Source: Blastomussa wellsi (lineage: Eukaryota; Cnidaria; Anthozoa; Scleractinia; Plerogyridae). From it: DNA of 64,000 nt. A program made the position numbers and the translations under genes. Shown in pieces: positions 43,520 through 50,784 of this stretch (the stretch's first letter is position 1; the number at the start of each line of letters is the position of its first letter). The notes beneath the pieces were generated by a model. That model was not told where the DNA came from, did not search any database, and worked only from the letters and a program-made list of their open reading frames with translations. The DNA lies in the NCBI GenBank assembly GCA_947652115.1, contig OX393562.1, positions 10,356,067-10,420,066 on the forward strand, in the 5' to 3' direction.

Positions 43520-43996
43520 TCATATATACATCGAGGTGTTAACTCTAGCCCGGATCTTTTCCATGATTTCTGCTGTGATGTTTTCCTCTCGCTCCGGGAA
43601 CGTCCATTTTATAAAGCGGCGTCCTTTTTCCATTCCCTCAGCTTCTGGTTCAGGAAAGAACCATGCAAGAGATTCACGGTATTTATCTTCCGATTTGACT
43701 GTCTGGGGAGGGACTGGATCAAACATTTTTAAAACACTGCTTTTTGGTCCTCTTTTTTGTCTTGGAGGTGCTCTGGGACTGTAGGGTTTTGGAAGCAGAG
43801 GTTCGGGCAGCCGCTCCAGTGCTTCCAGGGGTATGCGTTCTTCAAAAACATTCCGAATTTCAGGTTTTATTTGTTCTAGCAATTTTTCAATATCAATTTC
43901 CGCGAGTGCTTGTTCTATGTCCTGCCATGTTTCCGCCATTTTTGATGCAAATTTCTGGCTGTTTTTCTTTTGGTACATATCTCTAATTGGTGGCAT
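43520..43996 (-). CDS. uncharacterised 158-codon ORF ending in satellite DNA
   Basis: This is an open frame with no recognised family. Its first half is rich in charged helix-forming residues (MAETWQDIEQALAEIDIEKL), and a proline/basic stretch sits in the middle (PKPYSPRAPPRQKRGPK). The end is acidic and aromatic. The frame is open a further 14 codons upstream of the first ATG, to a stop near 44041. The last codons and the TGA (43520-43522) lie in satellite sequence, so the natural C-terminus is probably lost. It reads away from the palindrome at 44077-44241. Being next to Polinton material, it may be a cargo gene of that element, but this is a guess. There are no internal stops and no signal peptide or membrane segment. 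Confidence 0.45.
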   Translation of the reverse strand: MPPIRDMYQKKNSQKFASKMAETWQDIEQALAEIDIEKLLEQIKPEIRNVFEERIPLEALERLPEPLLPKPYSPRAPPRQKRGPKSSVLKMFDPVPPQTVKSEDKYRESLAWFFPEPEAEGMEKGRRFIKWTFPEREENITAEIMEKIRARVNTSMYI

Positions 43997-44076
43997 CCCT
44001 CTAAATGCCTGCTCTTTTTTGGACTCCGCCGCTTCTGTCTAATTGGTAGAACATGACAGTGGGTGTTATTCTGCCA

Positions 44077-44241
44077 AGTAGTAATCACTGAGTCAAATGA
44101 ATACAACCTCGGAGCTCAACCGTTTTCACATCTTCGCCCAAGTGGAAGAAGCGAGCAAAAAGCGAGCTTCTTTCACTTGGGCGAAGATGTGAACACGGTT
44201 GAGCGACGAGGTGGTATTCATTTGACTCAGTGATTACTACT
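44077..44241. repeat. 165-bp near-perfect palindrome (76-bp arms, 13-nt loop)
   Basis: The left arm 44077-44152 starts AGTAGTAATCACTGAGTC; the right arm 44166-44241 is its reverse complement with about five mismatches and no gaps, ending GTGATTACTACT. Polinton termini characteristically begin AG and end CT, which fits if the outer ends are termini. Alternatively, the centre is a head-to-head joint of two element ends. No 6-bp target duplication is visible (ctgcca on the left, agacgt on the right). Confidence 0.85.
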
Positions 44242-44622
44242 AGACGTTATCCCACGCTACCCGTCCTGGTGTTTGGAATCGACGGCTCTGGGTTGCTGAC
44301 CTGATCGAGGTGCAAAACATTGCCAAACAGAACAAGGGGGTGCGCTGCTTGCTCACGCTGATCAATGTGTTTTCCAAGTTCACTTGGTGGAACCAAAAAC
44401 CAAAAATCTACAGACTGACGATGGAAAGGAGTTTTCCAATCGCACGTTCCAAGCATTGATGAAACGGAAATACATTCATCATTTCTCCACCTTCGGTGAC
44501 ACCAAGGGCAGCATCGTGGAACTTTCAACCGTACCTTCAAAGAGAGGCTTTATCGTTATTTCACTGTACAGAACATCCTGAGTTTCTTGAACGTCGTACC
44601 CAAGTTGATCGCAGGGTACACA
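44242..44622 (+). pseudogene. Polinton integrase fragment, second lineage
   Basis: Plus-strand frames read RRYPT, VADLIEVQNIAKQNKG, LQTDDGKEF and RTFKERLYRYFTVQN. These are homologous to, but clearly different from, the minus-strand integrase at 50785-51823. It carries the first catalytic Asp region and the TDDG Asp. The segment between VFSKF and LQTDDG (about 35-40 codons in the other copy) is deleted, and at least two more frameshifts occur (near 44287, and after the DTKGSIVE stretch containing the catalytic Glu). It begins exactly where the palindrome arm ends and stops where the AT-rich tandem repeat begins. It is a dead relic of a separate element. Confidence 0.85.
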
Positions 44623-44623
44623 T

Positions 44624-45152
44624 AGCATGAAAAGATAACTTTACTGCGGTGTAAGGCCATCTTAAAGCCGGCGTAATTGTCTGTTTTAAGTTGCTTTACA
44701 CTACCTTTCACGTTTTTTTTTGAAAGCTGGCCTTTATTCCAGCTTTACACTCGTGATTTAAAAAGCATGATTAAATGCACTAAAACATAGCGTAAAGTTA
44801 GATAACCAACTTCAAGAAGATTTAAGCCAACTTTAATTTTACGCAAATCTCTTTTTTTTTTCCTGTGATAGGCATACAACAGAGATAAAGAGACGCTTTT
44901 TTGCAGAATTTTTGTTCCTTGTTATTTATTCCAGCACAAAACTTCTTTACAAACCTTCACTCACTTTCTATAGTAATCGGGTCTTGTTCTGCCTTTTATA
45001 AGGGTTATGTGGTAAACTTTGGACTGTGGATAGCCCCTAAAACACAAATATGTGAATACGTAGAGACCGATGACAAAGATAAACAATCTATTCTGATGAA
45101 AATAAATAAAAAATGCCAATAAATGACTTAACAAGCCGTTTTAGCCTAACAC
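44624..45152. repeat. AT-rich direct repeat, copy 1
   Basis: Starts AGCATGAAAAGATAACTT and ends at TTTTAGCCTAACAC; the next copy follows directly. Copies differ by many substitutions and small indels, so the duplication is old. It contains an 8-bp-stem hairpin (44723-44746, AAAGCTGG/CCAGCTTT) and an AATAAA run near 45103. No convincing gene is present; the 73-codon frame at 44901-45122 is not conserved in copy 2. Confidence 0.85.
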
Positions 45153-45720
45153 AGCATGAAAAGATAACTTTACTGCGGTGTAAACCCAACTTAAAGCTGG
45201 CGTAATCGTCTGTTTTAAGTTGCTTTGCGCTAACTCTACATTTTAAAAGCTGGCCTTTATGCCAGCTTTACACTCATAATTAAAGCTTGAGTAAATGTAA
45301 TAAAACATTTTCGTAACTTTAACAGGCTTTAATTCATAGCGTAAAGTTGGATAACCAACTTTCAGAATATTTAAGTCAACTTTCATTTTCTGTAAATCTC
45401 CATTTTCGTGCTGTGATAGCCATAGAAAGAGATAAGAGACACTTTTTTCAGAACTTTTGTTCGTTATTATTTATTCCAGCACATAAACGGCTTTACAAAC
45501 CTTCGCTCATTTTTTGCTATAGTAATCTTATCTTACTCTCCTTGTTATAAGGGTTATCTGGTAAACTTTGGACTGTGGACAATCAGAGGGGAAGCCCCTA
45601 AAACACAAATATTTGAATAAGTACAGATCAATGACAAAAGATGAACTATCTATTCTAATGGAAATAAATAAAAAAATAATGCGGATAAATAGGACTTAAC
45701 AAGCCGTTTTAGGCTAAGCC
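45153..45720. repeat. AT-rich direct repeat, copy 2
   Basis: The second copy has the same start and the same end motif (AACAAGCCGTTTTAGGCTAAGC). Its hairpin is retained with a 9-bp stem (AAAGCTGGC/GCCAGCTTT, about 45246-45269). The end lies just beside the 3' side of the ATPase region. It may be subterminal DNA of the Polinton or an unrelated non-autonomous repeat. Confidence 0.85.
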
Positions 45721-45879
45721 ACGGTCATCATAAAATTCACTGTACGGTTCCCATGCATTCCAACTGTACAAGTCAGGGGAATTGCTTCAATTGTGAAGTT
45801 AAGCTCCCTATGACGTCGAGGGAAACCTGGAAGAAAACGAGACGGTGTACGTGTGTAAATCTGTAGTGTAAATCTGCAT

Positions 45880-46566
45880 CTAGATGAAAGTCTCAGTCCG
45901 ATTGCTCGAGCCATGCGAAGAATTCCGTTCAGCAGGAAACCAAAGGTTGTTGACAAATTGGAGGAACTTGAAGCTCTTGATGTGAGAGATCATCATGTAT
46001 CCAAACGGTCGATCTGTCACGCGTCTGAATCGTTCTTGTGCCTCTTTCCAGCGTGTGGGAAAAGATTGAAGTAATAGATTCCGGAACCCTAATTGATCAC
46101 GAGGATTTTTGAAAGCCACGATGTAATGTACATTGCGTGAAATGCTCTTTGCGTATTTTACAGGTAGGAACATGTCTTGGCATAAGTATATTACCGTCAT
46201 GTTTCGATGATGGGAATGTTTTGTGAACAAATCCAATACGCGTTTGTCGTTTCCTCCTTCTTCCATCAAATCTTCCATCACGAGTACTCTTCCTTTTGGA
46301 AACCATTTTAGTAAATCCTCCGAATTGGGTATTCCTTCGTGAAACGCAATTCCTTGTTTTTTCATCTTGTTGAATCCGTCTTGCCACGCACCGTAACAAT
46401 AATGAATCTTTTCGGGCGATTTTTCGAACAGGTTTCGATTGTTTGTCAGAAGTTTACTGGTGAATGCTGTTTTTCCACATCCTGAAGGTCCGACGATCAA
46501 TATGCTGGAAGGGGTATGAAATCTCAATGCCTCTCGTTGTTCCATCGTCTCACAATGAAAATACAA
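45880..46566 (-). CDS. Polinton genome-packaging ATPase (FtsK/HerA type)
   Basis: A 228-codon open frame. The Walker A motif GPSGCGKT is at residues 26-33, Walker B VLVMED at 94-99, and a sensor-like strand VIYLCQD near 125-131. This is the layout of the A32/FtsK-HerA packaging ATPases that pump DNA into capsids in Polintons, adintoviruses and virophages. Length is normal for the family. The ATG lies 36 bp beyond the protease stop. The core is undamaged, but the last about 30 residues, after RPFGYMMISH, look diverged. It is the last gene of the minus-strand structural cluster and the least decayed of the recognisable enzymes here. Activity in a dead element is unlikely. Confidence 0.9.
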   Translation of the reverse strand: MYFHCETMEQREALRFHTPSSILIVGPSGCGKTAFTSKLLTNNRNLFEKSPEKIHYCYGAWQDGFNKMKKQGIAFHEGIPNSEDLLKWFPKGRVLVMEDLMEEGGNDKRVLDLFTKHSHHRNMTVIYLCQDMFLPVKYAKSISRNVHYIVAFKNPRDQLGFRNLLLQSFPTRWKEAQERFRRVTDRPFGYMMISHIKSFKFLQFVNNLWFPAERNSSHGSSNRTETFI

Positions 46567-46602
46567 AAACGCGTTTGTGTTAATATAGACACGTTTTTTA
46601 TT

Positions 46603-47164
46603 TCACAACAAATCTCTTACACCGCTTCCGCGGGAGCTGATGTCATTTTGTTTAAAGGGTCTTTTGCAGACTTCGTGCCACGTCAGTTGTTTGACAATCA
46701 AAGCTTTTAACATTTGTCCCACTTTGTAATCGTTAGCGACGTAATCGTGTTTCGAAAACTGATTCACAAATTCTTGCATAGTTTTTACCTGGCTTTGGCT
46801 TTCAAATACATCAAGGCGTAATCGCCTCAACTTTGACTGAAAGGGGACGGCAAACTTTGTTTATTGTTTATCACGTATTTCCAATGCTTGTTTAACCATG
46901 CTTGTATGGGTTGTGTGGTGCGATAACTGTTCAAGCGTAACTGTCCATCACTTCGCACACGTTTCCCTTGGTCCATAGACTTATCCAATGTCGACCTGGT
47001 TTATCCTGCGGATCTGTATTGACGATGTAACCTTGTGGAATGTATTTGCGTGGTTTCTTGGGTACGAGATCGCAAGCTACTGTCCCGTGGAAGTAGGGTT
47101 TGAGAATCGGATCGGTTTCGGCTAAATGATCCAATTGAACGTTGTTCAAAGTGACCCTTTTCAT
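46603..47164 (-). pseudogene. adenain-like cysteine protease (PRO), broken
   Basis: Polinton PRO is related to adenovirus maturation protease (C5/Ulp1 fold, His-Asp/Asn-Cys). The first frame (from 47164) has the histidine segment GRHWISLW and the acidic segment EVMDSYA, then a TGA at 46931. Reading continues in another frame (NSYRTTQPIQAW onward). Where the conserved Cys-Gly is expected, that frame has TGA (46827-46829) followed by GDYALMYLKAKAR and a TAA. The C-terminal part is in a third frame (MQEFVNQFSKHDYV to GVRDLL). So at least two frameshifts and two stops are present, one at the catalytic Cys codon. The ATG overlaps the capsid gene stop as TGATG. Confidence 0.85.
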
Positions 47165-48133
47165 CAGCGTTGATACACGTTGTACAATACTCCTTTATTG
47201 TTGTCGATCTCCAACAGTTCCTCAAATTCTCCGTAGAGAATGATGGTGATGTTGGCTGCGAGTGGGATTCCGAAATTCAGGTTCTTATCTTATTTCTCCT
47301 CGTACTGTGGGATAAGTCACGGGTCTCCTGGTCTGTCTTTGTTTTTGCTCCAATTCCAGGTACACGGATGGATTGAGTCTCATTTGACAAAGGTACAGTC
47401 TCACTTTGACATCATTGCTGTTGCGTCGTACATTCACACCTACTCCGTTCATGAACACCGTGGGAGAATTGAAATACAACTGGATCTGCATTTGCACTCC
47501 CGGCACCAATGCTTTGCTCATGTGAAATATTTCGATGTTAGGTGTGAAGCGTAACACGTGTGTTTTGCCTGCTGCATATTTGACCAATTCTTCTGTCATT
47601 CCCTTCATTGTTTCCTGTCTTTCTGGAGACAGAGCCTTGAAGTCGTCGTGCGTCACATCCCACGTATTATCGTCTGCCAATGTAGGTGGACAATCGATTC
47701 CATTGAACCACCCTTGAGGTTTCAAGATCGTTTCTCCGTCATCTCTGTCATAATTCAACAAGGTTTCCAAGCAAGCCTTGTAATGATACGTGTCGGTCTG
47801 AGGACTGATCAAAGTTGAATTGAGTTTCATGTTGATCTGCTTGAACAGAGTATGGGTAAAGTTATTGGCTGGAGCCATTTTTTCGGCTGCCACCAAATTT
47901 GTTCCACAGGTTTTCTTTAGACTCAATTCCAATTCGAAGTAACTGCGACCCAAATCGATGTAATCCTCTTGAGGATCGATCTGAAATTCGACGGGGTTGA
48001 TGCCTATGGTGAACGTCTGAACAGGAACATAGCGTTTAATGGAGGTGCTAACATCTGTCGGAGGTACTCGGAAGAGATCCAACGCAGGATTTTTAACTCC
48101 GGCCGAACCGGTCAATGGGATGAGATCTGTCAT
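47164..48133 (-). pseudogene. major capsid protein (double jelly-roll type), internally deleted
   Basis: The 282-codon frame starts MTDLIPLTGSAG and contains LDLFRVPPT, EDYIDLGRSYFELELSL and LYLCQMRLNPSVYLELE, strings I associate with the Polinton capsid protein annotated in animals as F54H12.2-like. It stops at 47285 (TAA after RGEIR). The family's C-terminal strand (IPLAANITIILYGEFEELLE) then appears in a different frame down to a TGA at 47164-47166. The total of about 320 codons is well short of the family, so a central part of the second jelly roll appears deleted with a frameshift. The start overlaps the previous ORF stop (ATGA, 48130-48133) and the end overlaps the PRO start. Confidence 0.75.
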
Positions 48134-48384
48134 CTTCTTCTTCTTCGGCGTCTACGCGTTGGAATGAACGTACCGCCGCGTTGTTGCCTTTTTATAAGCC
48201 TGGACTTTGTTAACTGTTCCACCATGTCCTTCCACGGTAAGCGAGTTCGAGTGGGAAAAATTTGGCCACCGCGTTGTCTCCTGCCGAACCGAATCATCAA
48301 GTCCAATGGTGAAGGAATGACGGTACCACCGCGTTGATGTATTTTTCTTATACTTTTCATGCGTCTCGAATAGATTGGATTCAT
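48130..48384 (-). CDS. small basic core-like peptide with QRGG repeats
   Basis: An 84-codon ORF, very rich in Arg, ending in a run of eight Arg. Three QRGG tetrapeptides at about residues 17-20, 36-39 and 66-69 are each followed by a short hydrophobic/proline string (TVIPS, QIFP, TFIP). Gly-Gly sites of this kind resemble processing sites of adenain-type proteases, and the composition resembles DNA-condensing core peptides (adenovirus X/mu-like). The start overlaps the upstream stop (ATGA 48381-48384) and the stop overlaps the capsid start (ATGA 48130-48133), which argues that it is a real gene. Function is inferred from composition and position, not from a clear family match. Confidence 0.6.
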   Translation of the reverse strand: MNPIYSRRMKSIRKIHQRGGTVIPSPLDLMIRFGRRQRGGQIFPTRTRLPWKDMVEQLTKSRLIKRQQRGGTFIPTRRRRRRRR

Positions 48385-49704
48385 GCTCCAAAGAGCTCGT
48401 TCAGTCCTCGTTTAGCTCTCTTGGTGATTTCGTTCAATACTTTTCGTTTCATAACTCGTTTGGCACCCCTTTTCGTGCCAGTGATTGCTCCCGAAATGTT
48501 TGGTAAGCGTGTGCTTCCGCTTTTTAAACCTTTGCACCCTTCCGACGCACTTTCTTTAATGAGATCGGTGAAGAATCCACTCCCGTCTTGATCGGGATGA
48601 TAACGTGTTAAACGTCCTCCTCTCATTATCGTTTGAAATGTAGCGTGACGATGGCTCTCACCCAACGTTGCCAAAGGTCCGTTTGTCTCAGCCACTTGCG
48701 TTTCGATAATGTCCAACTCTTCCCTGCGCACGGAAATATATTGAACGTGAAGCGGTTCGAAGTATGCGTTACCTTCTTCTTTTCTTTCGTAGTTGACTTC
48801 ACGCAACAGATCTGTCACTTGATTTCCCACCACGGAACTCTGCGCCACGTCCGAGTAGACGAACATAGATCTGGTCGTGGTTCCTGCTACGCGTTGATAC
48901 GCTTTGTTCAAGTTAACGAATCGCCAATCGCAATAGACGGACAAGAAAAGCATAGGACCATCGTTCTGGTCTCCGTGTTTATCTTCTTTTACAATCCAGA
49001 AGTTGAAGTCTATTTCTCTATCGTATCTTTTGTATCCCGCATAAACATCCCATTGACGCCTGTCAGTCGGTCTTTGAAGAACTTTGTCATCGGGAAGTTC
49101 CATGAAAAGATTAGGTCCAAGCTGTTGTTCATCTTCACTCAACCATCCCATTTTCTTGGCAAGAAGAGCATTGATCTTAAATGCGGGGAGGGCTCCTATC
49201 TTTGAAGTTCCTTCGTTTGTGATGATCAATTCGTCATTGTCCCACTTGAACTTTACGTAATTGCGTTTTCCTTCTTTTTCTTCCAAGTAACTGCTTCCTA
49301 ACAGTGGACCACCGTAGCCTGATATTTTTCGCTGATCGTAAAAGTTCACCACACTTTTCATGAATTCTACACCGTTGAACACATTGTTACTGACCGTTGA
49401 ACACCTTGTTCAAATCGGTGATGTTCGATCAACTCACACCGTAGGTGTATGGAACCTTATGACCTGTTTCATTGTTATCTCTGATCCATTCGTACTTGAA
49501 CAGGATGGTATTTGGATCATCCGTGACAGAAGGAATAGACAGTTCGTTGTCAGGCAACGATATACTACTCAATCCCACTTTCCATTCTTCACCCAATCGA
49601 ATGGGAGTTGGTAATCGCACTTTGAAACTGTTGTTTGTATTGTTTGGAAATTCTTTGCGACTGGCGTCGTTGGGTAACGTCAAGTAGAACTCTTCAGTCG
49701 TCAT
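48381..49704 (-). pseudogene. minor-capsid-like module B with basic C-terminal tail
   Basis: It begins at MTTEEFYLTL (49704) and runs through EFPNNTNNSFKVRLP and WKVGLSSISLP to a TGA at 49429. A 12-bp repeat (GTGTTCAACGGT twice, 22 bp apart) marks the disruption. The rest is a 333-codon frame from 49382 that includes DVAQSSVVGNQVTDLLREV and YFEPLHVQYISVRREE. This N-terminal signature (FYLTL...FPNN...WKVG) is that of the Polinton minor capsid/penton candidate. The last about 90 residues (from MRGGRLTRY) are Gly/Lys/Arg-rich and resemble a separate internal virion protein fused on; MRGG fits a Gly-Gly processing site. Confidence 0.6.
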
Positions 49705-50784
49705 ACTTGAATGTAATGTCACGATCGTACTTCCTTCTTCGAAGTGCACTTCTCTTCCGTCTTCCTCTTTCGCGTCGATTTCGATAATGTCATTGACTTC
49801 GTCTCGCACCGGTATATATTGCACGTTTTGCATCTCGTATCCACTTTGAGACAACGTGTAGGGAATGTCTCTCAAAAATTAGTGATCTGTACTCCCACCG
49901 TGCAGCTCTGGACGACAGTCGAGTGAAAGAAGAGAGGTCTTTGCTGGTGACCGAGTGCCCGTTCGTAACTTTCGTCCAAGTACGAAAACACCCAATTGCA
50001 AAAACAACTCAATTGAAGTGCGTCGTTGTCGATTTTGTAAAATTCGTCGTTTCCTTCTATAATGTCAGTGGCACCGGGCACCTTGTCTGTAATCTTTGCG
50101 TTAATTCTCTCCCAACTCGTAAACGGGATCACCATCACTTTCTGTTTCTTCTTTGATCCACCCCATGTCTTTGGTCAATTGATATCCCACAAACAGCTTT
50201 TGGTAATTGTTCGAGTTACCTCCGAAATACGTGTCGATGTTATCCAATACGAATTGGTCTTTGTCAGCATACATTTGCGTGTACAACCGCTTGAATTTCA
50301 CGATGTCCTCACCATCTTCGTCTTGGCCTTCTGTCACATCTTGCCCCAATTGAGCATCAGCAATGCCAATGTTTTCTAGATTCCAATAGTACAATCTCTT
50401 GATAGCTGTCATCAATTGCGTACCGTTGGTGATGTTGGAATTGAACTTTTTCAATACATCTTCGGTGATGAGGAGTTGTTGTTCTACATAAACTTCGTCG
50501 TCAACATCTTCCAACAAGTCCCATTCGAACCGAAACAAGAATGGATCCTTGATGATGACGCGAGGTGGTGCTTTTGGTACGTGAATACTGGTCATACCCA
50601 CTTTCCATCCAGATTCCTTGAAACGCAATGGGTAAGGTAAACGATTCTTGAAGTGATGGGGTTGATTGTTGGGAAATTCCACGCGGTTCGATCGACTGGT
50701 GAGTCTCAGGTAAAATTCCCTCATAGTGATTCCAGAGCGGAACGTTCGATCCAACTGTTGTACTTCTCTGGCCATCCTTTCCAT
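49705..50784 (-). pseudogene. minor-capsid-like module A
   Basis: A paralogue of module B lying directly upstream. The start is either M at 50784 (MERMAREVQQLD) or the homologous M at 50724 (MREFYLRL). It shows REFYLRLTS, EFPNNQPHHFKNRLP and WKVGMTSIHVP, then a stop at 50101. The frame changes near 50120, continues to a stop at 49872, and shifts again within a T run (TTTTTGAG, about 49873) into the frame that carries YIPVRDEVNDIIE and STIVTLHSS. There is no stop between this end and the start of module B, so A and B are joined in frame. The upstream side is also joined in frame to the integrase tail. Confidence 0.6.

Larger units (their letters stand above)
1..43525. repeat. 567-bp satellite array, about 76.5 tandem monomers
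   Basis: A single sequence of 566-569 bp repeats head to tail from the first base (array open to the left) to 43525. Monomers begin, for example, at 1, 696, 1262, 1831, 2398, 2964 and 3531. Differences between monomers are a few single-base changes, T-run length changes, and a two-base variant (cataattgatg versus catatgatg) giving the 569 and 567 length classes. Landmarks in order are a T8-T11 run ending CTCTGCAG, a TGATTGATTGATTG microsatellite, a perfect 12-bp palindrome CAGGCCGGCCTG, and a G-rich run. The same minus-strand open frames of 66-106 codons recur in every monomer, but they simply follow from sequence identity; nothing marks them as genes. Very low divergence over 43 kb implies recent amplification or active homogenisation. 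Genomic location (centromeric, heterochromatic) cannot be judged here. Confidence 0.97.

Noticed and set aside
1..43525. CRISPR-like regular repeat spacing
   Set aside because: The repeats are contiguous 567-bp monomers without unique spacers, in eukaryotic-type DNA.
44077..44241. Target-site duplication around the palindrome
   Set aside because: Flanking hexamers (ctgcca, agacgt) do not match, so insertion as a unit is not shown.
45714..45956. 80-codon minus-strand frame beyond the ATPase stop
   Set aside because: It could be a displaced ATPase tail or a remnant of another gene, but it overlaps the ATPase end in another frame, ends at the repeat boundary and has no recognisable motif.
47170..50640. 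Plus-strand frames opposite the capsid, protease and integrase genes (for example 48633-49205, 190 codons)
   Set aside because: They are antisense shadows; the minus strand carries the recognisable motifs throughout.
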